Shown: positions 5,633 to 13,095, counted from the first letter of the stretch. The stretch is DNA of 13,545 nucleotides from an uncultured Blautia sp. (GCA_938028845.1 CALIZJ010000211.1:1-13545); one strand, 5' to 3'. The notes: generated from the letters alone by a model not told the origin. Made by a program: numbers and translations.

Positions 5633-6817
5633 TTAATGGTGGAACAGACGGATTCCTGTAAACGCCATCACCATTCCATACTTATTACAGGTTTCGATCA
5701 CTGCGTCATCCCGCACAGAACCGCCCGGCTCTGCCACGTACTTCACACCGCTCTTATGGGCGCGTTCGATATTGTCGCTGAACGGGAAAAATGCGTCGGA
5801 TCCCAGCGTCACATCCGTGAGCTGATCCAGCCATGCACGCTTTTCTTCACGGGTAAACACTTCCGGCTTTTCTGTAAAGATATTTTCCCAGGCACCGTCA
5901 GCCAGTACATCCATATATTCCTCGCCGATATACACATCAATGGCATTGTCTCTCTCCGCCCTTGAAATCGTATCTTTAAAGGGCAGCTTCATTACCTTCG
6001 GGCACTGACGCAAAAACCAGTTGTCCGCCTTCTGCCCTGCCAGCCTGGTGCAATGTACACGGGACTGCTGGCCTGCTCCCACGCCGATAGCCTGTCCGTC
6101 CTTTACAAAGCACACGGAATTCGACTGGGTATATTTAAGAACGATCAAAGAAATCTTAAGGTCTCTCTTCGCCTCTTCTGTCAGCTCCTTATTTTCTGTG
6201 ACAATATTGGAGATCAGCTCATCGTCGATCAAAAGCTCCTGTCTGCCCTGTTCAAAAGTGACACCAAACACCTCTTTATGCTCCAAGGGCGCCGGAACAT
6301 AGTCGGGATCGATCTGGATCACATTATAGTTTCCTTTTTTCTTCTGCTTTAAGATTTCCAGGGCCTCTTCTGTAAATCCAGGGGCGATCACACCGTCTGA
6401 TACCTCTCTCTTGATCAGAAGAGCCGTATCCTTGTCGCATACGTCTGACAATGAAATAAAATCACCAAAGGAAGACATACGGTCCGCTCCTCTCGCTCTT
6501 GCATAAGCGCAGGCAAGGGGTGAAAAGTTCTTCCAGTCCATATCGTCCACCCAGTAAATTTTTGCCAGAGTCTCTGTAAGAGGAAGTCCCACAGAAGCCC
6601 CCGCCGGGGAAACATGCTTAAAGGATGTTGCCGCTGGAAGCCCGGTAGCCTTCTTTAAATCCCTTACTAACTGCCAGCCGTTAAAAGCGTCGAGAAAATT
6701 AATATAGCCTGGCTTTCCGCTTAATACCTTGATGGGCAGTTCTCCATTATCTGCAAGATAAATCTTGGAAGGCTTTTGGTTTGGGTTGCATCCATATTTT
6801 AATTCCAGTTCTTTCAC
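5633..6817 (-). CDS. purH: Stand-alone AICAR transformylase (PurH without the cyclohydrolase domain)
   Basis: Phosphoribosylaminoimidazolecarboxamide formyltransferase, 394 aa: transfers the formyl group of 10-formyl-tetrahydrofolate to AICAR (ZMP), giving FAICAR, the ninth step of de novo purine synthesis. Visible features are YGCNPNQKPSKIY (8-20), equivalent to YGENPHQ of bifunctional PurH; the catalytic Lys-His pair K67-H68 in SFKHVSPAG; an SNSVCFVKDGQAIGVGAGQQSR segment (two conserved blocks) in the middle; and a C-terminal TGIRLFHH close to the usual TGMRHFRH. The N-terminal IMP cyclohydrolase (MGS-like) domain of normal PurH is missing; the neighbouring purO supplies that activity. Start is GTG at 6815-6817 with GGAGGAG 6 nt upstream. 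It lies 62 nt after purO with no terminator between, so the two form one operon under the ZTP riboswitch. Confidence 0.95.
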   Translation of the reverse strand: MKELELKYGCNPNQKPSKIYLADNGELPIKVLSGKPGYINFLDAFNGWQLVRDLKKATGLPAATSFKHVSPAGASVGLPLTETLAKIYWVDDMDWKNFSPLACAYARARGADRMSSFGDFISLSDVCDKDTALLIKREVSDGVIAPGFTEEALEILKQKKKGNYNVIQIDPDYVPAPLEHKEVFGVTFEQGRQELLIDDELISNIVTENKELTEEAKRDLKISLIVLKYTQSNSVCFVKDGQAIGVGAGQQSRVHCTRLAGQKADNWFLRQCPKVMKLPFKDTISRAERDNAIDVYIGEEYMDVLADGAWENIFTEKPEVFTREEKRAWLDQLTDVTLGSDAFFPFSDNIERAHKSGVKYVAEPGGSVRDDAVIETCNKYGMVMAFTGIRLFHH

Positions 6818-6879
6818 GTTAAACTCCTCCGTTTTCTTTCTATATTCCGCTAACTGTCCTGTCTTCTTTTCCTGTTATC

Positions 6880-7593
6880 TTACTGATTTTTATTGATGAT
6901 CTTTGTCTCATAAGCCCCGGTCTCAATATCAATATAACGTACAAACAAAGACACCTTATTTTCCTCATTTAAGCTGTTCCAAAGCATCTGCGCAAAGGCT
7001 TCCATATCGTCAGGAATCGCCACCAGCTTAGGTTCTCCTTCAAAACTTGGCAGAGGATTTCCGTCCCCTTTATAAGTATGGATAAAATGTCCCTCTCCTG
7101 CAGCAGCATTTTCATAAGCAAAGGTAAATCGGCTGCATGCATCCGGGCTTCCATTATTGCTTTTTAAAATCGACATGGCATAGCTGTATTTTCCATTTTC
7201 AATGTGCATAATACCAGAAATACGAGGTGTATAATTAGGTGCGTCCGGCTCAAACTCCCTGGATCTTAAAGACTGCTCAAAGGTAAGCTGTTTATCCATT
7301 CCTTCATAAATCGTGTCTGTCTGATCCCCATTTGTCACAATGGTCTTATTTCCAAGGACTCTCACAGGTGCATAGATGATCAGGCTTGGATCTGTAAGCT
7401 TTGACGGATCAAATGCCTGGGTACGGATTCCCTGACCGTCCTCTACAAAAATACGGTTTCTGCTGTTCTCACTTCTTCCCATAATGAAATATGCGGCTGC
7501 CGCTTTCTTTCCGTCCGCGGACCTTCCGATAATAATCCCTCTTCCCGGATAGGAATTCTCCTTTAATTCTTTTTCCAATGATAACATTTCCAT
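6880..7593 (-). CDS. purO: IMP cyclohydrolase, archaeal PurO type
   Basis: Inosine monophosphate cyclohydrolase of the PurO family (237 aa), closing the ring of FAICAR to give IMP, the last step of de novo synthesis. It resembles archaeal PurO: N-terminal GRGIIIGRSADGKKAAAAYF (18-36), GRSENSRNR (39-47), VTNGDQTD (86-93), YTPRISG (121-127) and a C-terminal strand-rich end. It has no resemblance to the MGS-like cyclohydrolase domain of ordinary bacterial PurH. The family was first defined in archaea and also occurs in some Clostridia. Pairing with a stand-alone AICAR transformylase directly downstream makes the assignment strong. ATG at 7593 has GGAGG 7 nt upstream. Expression should depend on the ZTP riboswitch immediately before it. 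Confidence 0.9.
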   Translation of the reverse strand: MEMLSLEKELKENSYPGRGIIIGRSADGKKAAAAYFIMGRSENSRNRIFVEDGQGIRTQAFDPSKLTDPSLIIYAPVRVLGNKTIVTNGDQTDTIYEGMDKQLTFEQSLRSREFEPDAPNYTPRISGIMHIENGKYSYAMSILKSNNGSPDACSRFTFAYENAAAGEGHFIHTYKGDGNPLPSFEGEPKLVAIPDDMEAFAQMLWNSLNEENKVSLFVRYIDIETGAYETKIINKNQ

Positions 7594-7623
7594 GAATCTG
7601 CCTCCTTTTTCTCTTTTAGGAAT

Positions 7624-7663
7624 AAAAAAAGCCTGGGAAGCCTGTTCTCCAGGCTGCCCAGGC
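7624..7663 (-). terminator. Intrinsic terminator of the ZTP riboswitch
   Basis: On the minus strand GCCTGGG-c-AGCCTG pairs with CAGGCT-t-CCCAGGC around loop GAGAA (7631-7663), followed by seven T (7624-7630). The first arm reuses the conserved CCGCCTGGGCA of the aptamer, so ligand binding and terminator formation exclude each other: an ON switch. Confidence 0.93.
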
Positions 7664-7787
7664 GGTCGGCATCTTACCGGTGTACCAATCTGCTTTGCTC
7701 TTCTCCCTTACATCCACAAGGGAAAAAACCTCGTACACACTTGCTGCACTCCCTGTAGGTACTCCTACTTCCGCCAGTCATGCAGCC
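7655..7787 (-). ncRNA. ZTP riboswitch (pfl motif)
   Basis: Minus strand: GGCTGCATGACTGGCGGAA, then a hairpin GTAGG/CCTAC, then AGGGAGTGCAGC, whose TGCAGC pairs back with GCTGCA to close the first domain. After a roughly 75-nt linker comes TGCCGACCGCCTGGGCA (7655-7671), the near-invariant 3' domain of the pfl motif. The class senses ZMP/ZTP, which build up when 10-formyl-THF runs short. Here it controls the enzyme that consumes ZMP, a direct logical fit. The linker between the two domains is long, with an internal CCCTTGTGGATGTAAGGG stem. Confidence 0.95.
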
Positions 7788-7796
7788 GTTATGTTT

Positions 7797-7825
7797 ATAC
7801 TACATTACTTCTTTCTATTTTTCAA
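7797..7825 (-). promoter_or_regulatory. Promoter of the purO-purH operon
   Basis: Minus strand TTGAAA (7820-7825), 17-nt spacer, TAGTAT (7797-7802); the start would be at about 7790, right before the riboswitch. It lies 16 nt after the amidase stop, with no clear terminator between, so read-through from guaB into this leader is possible. Confidence 0.75.
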
Positions 7826-7841
7826 GGGTGAAAAAATTTTT

Positions 7842-8618
7842 TTACAAATTTTCCTGCAAAATATAATCCTCTTGAATCTGCGCGGCAATATCCGCTTTCA
7901 TCTGTTCCCAGGCATCCGGGTTTTCCACATAATATTTGGGGCAGTTTTTCCCTGTGACGTCATAATGACGGATCACATCCTCCTGCGTCAGTCCAAACCT
8001 GGTGCAAAGCCATGCCGCCAGCTTCACCACCGAATCGTAAGTGGCTTCCTCAAACGCCCCTGTCTCATCCAGATGACAGCACTCTATGGAAATCGTATCC
8101 ACGTTTCTTTCATTAGTGGCGTAGGAAATCTCCGCTGTGGGGATACACTGTACAACCTCCCCTTCCAGTCCCACCACAAAATGACTGCTCACCTTCGTAT
8201 CATGGGTGGTGGCAAGGTTTTCAAAGTAATTTCGGTTATCCATTGCCGTCGCCCCGGGATTCGCCGTATAATGGATGGCTATGTAGTTCACCTCATTCAT
8301 AGGGATCTGAGGTCTGGAATATTCATTTGGAGTTAAAAGCTGCACATCTATGTAAGGAGCCCCTTCTTTCTGCCACTGGGCAGGACCGCTGTTATTTTCC
8401 TCGATAATGGCTTTTTCCATGGCTTCCTTTTCCTGTACGCTCTTTAAGGCTGCCATGGCTATAAATACAAGAATAAATACAGTCACAATGCAGGCAGCCA
8501 GGATCAGCATATTTTTCTGCTGGAATTTTTTCTTTTTTGTCTTTTTTATTGCAGAAGACCTGCCCCTATTGGCAGGTCTTGCTGACTTTTTCTTTTTATT
8601 ATTTTTTGTATTACTCAT
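7842..8618 (-). CDS. Membrane-anchored N-acetylmuramoyl-L-alanine amidase (Amidase_2)
   Basis: A 258-aa peptidoglycan hydrolase cutting the bond between N-acetylmuramic acid and L-alanine. Residues 1-36 are a Lys/Arg-rich cytoplasmic tail, 37-58 one membrane helix, 59-105 a charged stalk, and 110-245 the Amidase_2 (T7-lysozyme/PGRP-like) domain facing the wall. Zinc ligands are visible: H116 in IAIHYTAN, H218 in RHYD, C226 in KNCP. H146 in SHFVV is the conserved substrate-side histidine of the family. No cleavage site follows the helix, so it probably stays anchored. The ATG (8616-8618) overlaps the guaB stop as ATGAGTAA and has no good Shine-Dalgarno sequence, suggesting translation by termination-reinitiation after guaB. 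The next Met (37) would remove the basic tail, so the first ATG is preferred. Why a wall hydrolase is tied to GMP synthesis is unclear. Confidence 0.88.
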   Translation of the reverse strand: MSNTKNNKKKKSARPANRGRSSAIKKTKKKKFQQKNMLILAACIVTVFILVFIAMAALKSVQEKEAMEKAIIEENNSGPAQWQKEGAPYIDVQLLTPNEYSRPQIPMNEVNYIAIHYTANPGATAMDNRNYFENLATTHDTKVSSHFVVGLEGEVVQCIPTAEISYATNERNVDTISIECCHLDETGAFEEATYDSVVKLAAWLCTRFGLTQEDVIRHYDVTGKNCPKYYVENPDAWEQMKADIAAQIQEDYILQENL

Positions 8619-10065
8619 CTACGCTGTAGTTCGGTGCTTCCTTGGTGATATGGATATCATGAGGATGGGATTCCTTTAAGGAAGCTGCCGAAATCTTAAT
8701 AAACTTACCGTTTTTCTTTAAGTCTTCTATGGTATGCGCTCCGCAGTATCCCATACCGGAACGAAGTCCTCCGATAAGCTGGAACACGGTATCTTCCACA
8801 TGTCCCTTATATGCTACACGGCCTTCTACGCCTTCCGGTACCAGTTTCTTGGCATCCTGCTGGAAATAACGGTCCTTGCTGCCGTTTTCCATGGCTGCAA
8901 TAGAGCCCATTCCGCGATACACTTTATATTTTCTTCCCTGATAGAGTTCAAAAGTTCCCGGGCTTTCGTCACATCCGGCGAAGATGCTGCCCATCATGCA
9001 CACATTCGCTCCTGCTGCGATCGCCTTAGTGATATCACCGGAATACTTGATTCCTCCGTCTGCGATGATCGGGATTCCGAAACGGTTTGCCACCTCATAG
9101 CAGTCCATAACTGCAGTGATCTGAGGTACACCGATGCCGGCTACCACACGTGTGGTACAGATAGAACCAGGACCGATACCTACCTTTACCGCATCTACTC
9201 CTGCATCAATCAATGCCTTTGTAGCTGCTCCTGTGGCAACATTTCCGGCAATAACCTGAAGATCCGGATAAGCTTCCTTGATCTGACGGACAGTCCTTAA
9301 AATATTCTCAGAATGTCCATGGGCGGAATCGATCACGATCACGTCTACACATGCGTTTACCAGCGCCTCTACACGTGCCAGCACGTTAGCAGTAATTCCT
9401 ACTGCAGCGCCGCAGAGCAGACGTCCCTGAGCGTCCTTTGCTGCCAGAGGATATTTGATCTGTTTCTCGATATCCTTAATTGTGATCAGGCCTTTTAAAT
9501 TAAAGTCGTCGTCTACAATGGGTAATTTTTCTTTTCGGGATTTCGCCAGGATCTTCTTCGCTTCCTCAAGCGTAATTCCTTCCTTGGCTGTGATCAATCC
9601 TTCGGAAGTCATACATTCCTTGATCTTCTTATCAAAATCTGTCTCAAACTTAAGGTCACGATTGGTAATGATACCAACCAGTTTTTTCCCTTCTGTGATG
9701 GGAACACCGGAAATACGGTATTTCGCCATCAGATCATTTGCATCCTTTAAAGTATGATCTGCGGATAAATAAAAGGGATCTGTGATAACTCCGTTTTCTG
9801 AACGTTTTACCTTATCCACCTCGTCTGCCTGCGCTTCAATGGACATATTCTTATGGATAATACCGATTCCGCCCTGTCTTGCCATAGCAATCGCCATGCG
9901 GTGTTCGGTAACTGTGTCCATGCCTGCGCTCATCATGGGAATGTTCAGTTTCACCTTCTTAGTTAAATAAGTTGTGACATCTACCTGATTTGGAATTACA
10001 TCGGAATACGCCGGAACTAAAAGAACGTCATCGAAAGTAATCCCTTCACCAATGATAGTACCCAT
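8611..10065 (-). CDS. guaB: IMP dehydrogenase GuaB
   Basis: Oxidises IMP to XMP with NAD+, the committed step to GMP (484 aa, normal length). It is a TIM barrel interrupted by two CBS domains at about 92-205. The catalytic loop GPGSICTTR has the nucleophile C303; the flap has R399-Y400 (DRYFQ), the pair that activates water; IADGGI (334-339) and GMGSIAAM (385-392) bind the IMP phosphate. The ATG at 10063-10065 has AGGGAGG 7-8 nt upstream. It has its own promoter, whose -35 box reaches into the stop codon of the preceding gene. Downstream it overlaps the amidase by 8 nt. It uses the IMP made by purO/purH, encoded just beyond the amidase. Confidence 0.98.
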   Translation of the reverse strand: MGTIIGEGITFDDVLLVPAYSDVIPNQVDVTTYLTKKVKLNIPMMSAGMDTVTEHRMAIAMARQGGIGIIHKNMSIEAQADEVDKVKRSENGVITDPFYLSADHTLKDANDLMAKYRISGVPITEGKKLVGIITNRDLKFETDFDKKIKECMTSEGLITAKEGITLEEAKKILAKSRKEKLPIVDDDFNLKGLITIKDIEKQIKYPLAAKDAQGRLLCGAAVGITANVLARVEALVNACVDVIVIDSAHGHSENILRTVRQIKEAYPDLQVIAGNVATGAATKALIDAGVDAVKVGIGPGSICTTRVVAGIGVPQITAVMDCYEVANRFGIPIIADGGIKYSGDITKAIAAGANVCMMGSIFAGCDESPGTFELYQGRKYKVYRGMGSIAAMENGSKDRYFQQDAKKLVPEGVEGRVAYKGHVEDTVFQLIGGLRSGMGYCGAHTIEDLKKNGKFIKISAASLKESHPHDIHITKEAPNYSVDE

Positions 10066-10111
10066 TGCATTTCCTCCCTTGTCTTTATGTATTTAGTTGA
10101 TTTTGTTCCCT

Positions 10112-10140
10112 AGTGTATCAAAAACCTGAAATTGTGTCAA
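10112..10140 (-). promoter_or_regulatory. Promoter of guaB
   Basis: Minus strand TTGACA (10135-10140), 17-nt spacer, TACACT (10112-10117). The -35 box overlaps the stop codon of the upstream small membrane protein gene (10137-10139). Confidence 0.8.
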
Positions 10141-10640
10141 TCTAAAAATACTTTGCTTGGGGCAGAATTTTTAATTGCATGTGCCAGTGCCTCGTCTGGT
10201 TCAATGATGATCTTGCATGCGTCCGCGCCGTCTCTGGTGATCACTGCAAAGCGTTTATGCTCCGGATTTCCAGAAGAATAGTCTAAGACTTTCATTTTCT
10301 GATTCCCGTTATAATAATCCATTCGATGAGAATTTATTGGTGCTACCAGGTCTGCCTCAGGAATCTTAAAACTTTTTACTCTTTTTCTTTTGGATTTCGC
10401 CATTACCATGTCGATATCCATATCTCCGTTTACAAACAGATATTCATATTCTACATCTGTCTTGGGAAGGATGAAATAACAGGCGATCCCAAGTCCAAGG
10501 GCAACTAATAATAAGAGCGGGAAAATAAAAAGCCCAGCGACCGCAAACAGCACAGTCAGCGTGATCAGTCCGTATTTAATGATTACATCTTTCGCTGTCC
10601 TGTCTTTTTTCACCAGTAATTCTGAATACAAATCACTCAT
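10137..10640 (-). CDS. Small membrane protein of unknown function (possibly DUF6106 family)
   Basis: A 167-aa protein: a short polar N-terminus, a helical membrane hairpin (about 22-40 and 41-58), then a cytoplasmic-looking domain of about 110 residues rich in beta-strand patterns, with basic KSKRKRVKSF. It looks like the conserved clostridial group annotated DUF6106, but that is from memory and unsure; no function can be assigned and no catalytic motif stands out. Start: an ATG 18 nt further upstream (10658) is in frame, but its codons spell out AAGGAGAGAG, a good ribosome site 8 nt before the ATG at 10638-10640, so the later start is preferred. It lies between groEL and guaB and is separated from both by a terminator and a promoter. 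Confidence 0.75.
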   Translation of the reverse strand: MSDLYSELLVKKDRTAKDVIIKYGLITLTVLFAVAGLFIFPLLLLVALGLGIACYFILPKTDVEYEYLFVNGDMDIDMVMAKSKRKRVKSFKIPEADLVAPINSHRMDYYNGNQKMKVLDYSSGNPEHKRFAVITRDGADACKIIIEPDEALAHAIKNSAPSKVFLD

Positions 10641-10691
10641 GATACTCTCTCCTTGCATTTCTTTTTGTCAAATTTTTTTATGTTGAGATAT

Positions 10692-10720
10692 AGTATAACA
10701 CAAAACAGGACCAGCGTCTA
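10692..10720 (-). promoter_or_regulatory. Possible promoter of the small membrane protein gene
   Basis: Minus strand TAGACG (10715-10720), 17-nt spacer, TATACT (10692-10697). The -10 is good and the -35 matches 4 of 6. It overlaps the groEL terminator hairpin. Confidence 0.4.
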
Positions 10721-10736
10721 TGATGCCGGTCCTGTT
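10697..10736 (-). terminator. Terminator of groESL
   Basis: On the minus strand AACAGGACCGGC (10725-10736) pairs with GCTGGTCCTGTT (10704-10715), 12 bp with one G-U, loop of 9, followed by TTGTGTT. The T-run is imperfect, so some read-through into the next gene is likely. Confidence 0.7.
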
Positions 10737-10831
10737 AAATTTTAAACATTTAAAACTTTCCCGATACTGTTCACTCCCATGCCTTATACAAACTGCATAG
10801 CTTGAGGTCAGCGGTGCAAAGTTTCCAGGAA

Positions 10832-12454
10832 TTACATCATGCCCATTCCAGGATTTGCACCTGCGGCTGCAGGAGTTTCTTCTTTGATCGTTGCCACTAC
10901 AGACTCTGTGGTCAGTAATGTGGATGCAACACTTGTAGCGTTCTGTAATGCGCTTCTTGTTACTTTCGCCGGGTCAAGGATACCTTCGCCTACCATATCA
11001 ACATATTTTTCGTTTAATACATCGAAACCAATGCCGATTTCAGATTCCTTAACCTTATTGATGATAACAGAGCCTTCCATTCCTGCATTTGCTGCAATGT
11101 GGAACAGAGGAGCTTCCAGTGCTTTCAGGATAATGTTTGCACCTGTCTTCTCATCTCCTTCAAGAGTCTCTGCCAGTTTTGCAACTTCTTTAGAAGCATG
11201 GATATATGCGGAACCGCCGCCTGCAATGATACCTTCTTCTACGGCTGCTCTTGTTGCTGCAAGAGCGTCTTCCAGACGAAGTTTTGCTTCTTTCATCTCT
11301 GTCTCTGTAGCTGCACCTACACGGATAACAGCAACGCCGCCTGCCAGTTTTGCAAGTCTTTCCTGAAGTTTTTCTCTGTCAAAGTCAGATTTTGTTTCTT
11401 CGATCTGTCCGCGGATCTGAGCAATACGGTTAGCAATGTCGTCTTTATTGCCGCAGCCGTCAACGATAACTGTATTTTCTTTTGCGACTTTTACAGATTT
11501 CGCACGTCCAAGCTGATTCATAGTAGTCTCTTTCAGTTCCAGACCTAACTCTTCTGAAATCACCTGTCCGCCTGTAAGGATTGCGATATCCTGAAGCATT
11601 TCTTTTCTTCTGTCGCCATAGCCAGGAGCTTTTACAGCTACTACCTGGAAGGTTCCTCTTAATTTGTTTACGATCAATGTAGTAAGTGCTTCTCCTTCTA
11701 CATCCTCAGCGATGATAAGAAGCTTAGCGCCTGCCTGAACGATCTGTTCCAGAAGCGGAAGGATTTCCTGGATGTTGCTGATCTTTTTGTCCGTGATCAG
11801 GATGTATGGATCTTCCAGGTTTGCTTCCATTTTTTCCATATCTGTGGACATATAAGCGGAAATATAACCGCGGTCAAACTGCATACCTTCTACCAGGTCC
11901 AGTTCTGTATGCATAGTCTTGGATTCTTCTACTGTGATAACACCGTCGTTGGAAACTTTTTCCATAGCGTCAGCAACCAGATTTCCCACTGTTTCGTCAC
12001 TTGCGGAGATAGCAGCTACATTTGCGATCTGTTTTTTGCCGCTGATCTTCTGGCTCATATTTGCAATAGCCTCAACTGCTTTGTCTGTGGCTTTCTTCAT
12101 ACCTTTTCTTAAGATGATAGGATTCGCACCTGCTGCCAGGTTTCTCATTCCTTCATGTACCATAGCCTGTGCAAGAACAGTTGCTGTGGTGGTACCATCA
12201 CCAGCTACATCGTTTGTCTTGGATGCTACTTCTTTGATAAGCTGTGCGCCCATGTTTTCAAATCCATCTGCCAGCTCGATCTCTTTTGCGATTGTCACAC
12301 CGTCGTTTGTGATCAGAGGAGCGCCGTATGCTTTGTCAAGTACAACGTTTCTTCCTTTCGGTCCTAAAGTTACTCTTACTGTATCTGCAAGCTGGTTCAC
12401 ACCGCTCTCTAAAGCGGCTCTTGCGTCTGCTCCGAATTTAATTTCTTTTGCCAT
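10832..12454 (-). CDS. groEL: 60-kDa chaperonin GroEL
   Basis: ATP-driven folding chaperonin, 540 aa, forming 14-mers capped by GroES in the cytoplasm. Visible are VTLGPKGRNVVLDK (28-41), NDGVTIAKEI (50-59), the ATP motif GDGTTTATV (85-93), the apical domain in the middle, and a Gly/Met tail ending NPGMGMM typical of GroEL. The ATG at 12452-12454 has TAGGAGGA upstream. It follows groES by 83 nt of AT-rich DNA with no promoter or terminator that I can see, so it is expressed from the CIRCE-controlled groES promoter. A 95-nt spacer with nothing recognisable lies between its stop and the terminator. Confidence 0.99.
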   Translation of the reverse strand: MAKEIKFGADARAALESGVNQLADTVRVTLGPKGRNVVLDKAYGAPLITNDGVTIAKEIELADGFENMGAQLIKEVASKTNDVAGDGTTTATVLAQAMVHEGMRNLAAGANPIILRKGMKKATDKAVEAIANMSQKISGKKQIANVAAISASDETVGNLVADAMEKVSNDGVITVEESKTMHTELDLVEGMQFDRGYISAYMSTDMEKMEANLEDPYILITDKKISNIQEILPLLEQIVQAGAKLLIIAEDVEGEALTTLIVNKLRGTFQVVAVKAPGYGDRRKEMLQDIAILTGGQVISEELGLELKETTMNQLGRAKSVKVAKENTVIVDGCGNKDDIANRIAQIRGQIEETKSDFDREKLQERLAKLAGGVAVIRVGAATETEMKEAKLRLEDALAATRAAVEEGIIAGGGSAYIHASKEVAKLAETLEGDEKTGANIILKALEAPLFHIAANAGMEGSVIINKVKESEIGIGFDVLNEKYVDMVGEGILDPAKVTRSALQNATSVASTLLTTESVVATIKEETPAAAGANPGMGMM

Positions 12455-12537
12455 GATCTTTCAGTCCTCCTAATTAATAAAATGTATAAGGAATTTTCAT
12501 ATATATTACTTTTTTATGATTTATTTGATTTTTATCT

Positions 12538-12822
12538 TTATTTAACAACAGCCAGAATGTCGTTCTGTCTTACGATGATATATTCTGTATCATCCATCTT
12601 TACTTCTGTACCTGCATATTTGGAATAAATTACTTTATCTCCAACGGAAACTTCCATCTTTACTTCTTTTCCATCTACCATTCCGCCAGGACCTACTGCG
12701 ATTACTTCTGCCTGCTGCGGTTTTTCCTGTGCCTGACCAGGAAGAACGATACCAGATTTTGTGGTTTCCTCTGCTTCTAACTGTTTTAATACAACTCTGT
12801 CGCCTAATGGTACTAATGTCAT
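12538..12822 (-). CDS. groES: 10-kDa co-chaperonin GroES
   Basis: Heptameric lid of GroEL, 94 aa. It has the N-terminal LVPLGDRVVLKQ, the mobile loop EETTKSGIVLPGQA (18-31) with the Ile-Val-Leu tripeptide that binds the GroEL apical domain, GPG (44-46), GDKVIYSKYAGTEVK (two blocks, 61-75) and a C-terminal DILAVVK. AAAGGAGG lies 8-9 nt before the ATG at 12820-12822. First gene of the operon, behind CIRCE. Confidence 0.99.
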   Translation of the reverse strand: MTLVPLGDRVVLKQLEAEETTKSGIVLPGQAQEKPQQAEVIAVGPGGMVDGKEVKMEVSVGDKVIYSKYAGTEVKMDDTEYIIVRQNDILAVVK

Positions 12823-12863
12823 GATCTATTGCCTCCTTTATTTTTTACCTGCTGATCATTTTG

Positions 12864-12890
12864 CTAGCACTCAATCTCTTCGAGTGCTAA
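12864..12890 (-). promoter_or_regulatory. CIRCE operator (HrcA binding site)
   Basis: Minus strand TTAGCACTC (12882-12890), 9-nt spacer, GAGTGCTAG (12864-12872). It matches the CIRCE consensus except for the last base (G for A). It lies just downstream of the -10 box, where HrcA would block groESL transcription until heat or unfolded protein titrates GroEL. Confidence 0.97.
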
Positions 12891-12901
12891 TCACTGTCCT
12901 T

Positions 12902-12930
12902 ATATTATTGAATCTGCTCCATTTCTGCAA
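12902..12930 (-). promoter_or_regulatory. Promoter of groESL
   Basis: Minus strand TTGCAG (12925-12930), 17-nt spacer, TAATAT (12902-12907), with CIRCE starting 11 nt after the -10 box. It looks like a housekeeping-sigma promoter. A very A-rich stretch on the same strand upstream (12950-13025) may act as an UP element; a CIRCE half-site sits at 12941-12948. Confidence 0.75.
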
Positions 12931-13055
12931 CCTTAACCAGGAGTGCTATTTTATATATTTTCTTTTTTATCCTTATTTATTCTTGTTTTTTCTCTTGTTT
13001 TCTCACTTTATGATTTTTCTTATAAAATTCATATAGATGGCACACCTTTTTCCAT

Positions 13056-13095
13056 AAAAATGCTGCCTTCTGTAATTGTCATTACAGAAGACAGC
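13056..13095 (-). terminator. Terminator of codY
   Basis: On the minus strand GCTGTCTTCTGTAAT (13081-13095) pairs with ATTACAGAAGGCAGC (13062-13076), 15 bp with one G-U, 4-nt loop, followed by ATTTTT (13056-13061). It lies 86 nt after the codY stop and isolates codY from groESL. Confidence 0.9.

Noticed and set aside
7680..8336. A 218-codon plus-strand frame across the ZTP leader and the amidase gene.
   Set aside because: It overlaps the riboswitch and the well-supported amidase in antisense; no start signal and low-quality composition.
10639..10658. The upstream in-frame ATG of the small membrane protein gene.
   Set aside because: Its first codons are themselves the ribosome site AAGGAGAG for the ATG at 10640, and no ribosome site precedes it.
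10839..12473. Several long open frames on the strand opposite groEL (up to 184 codons).
   Set aside because: They are antisense shadows caused by groEL codon bias, with no ribosome sites and no homology.
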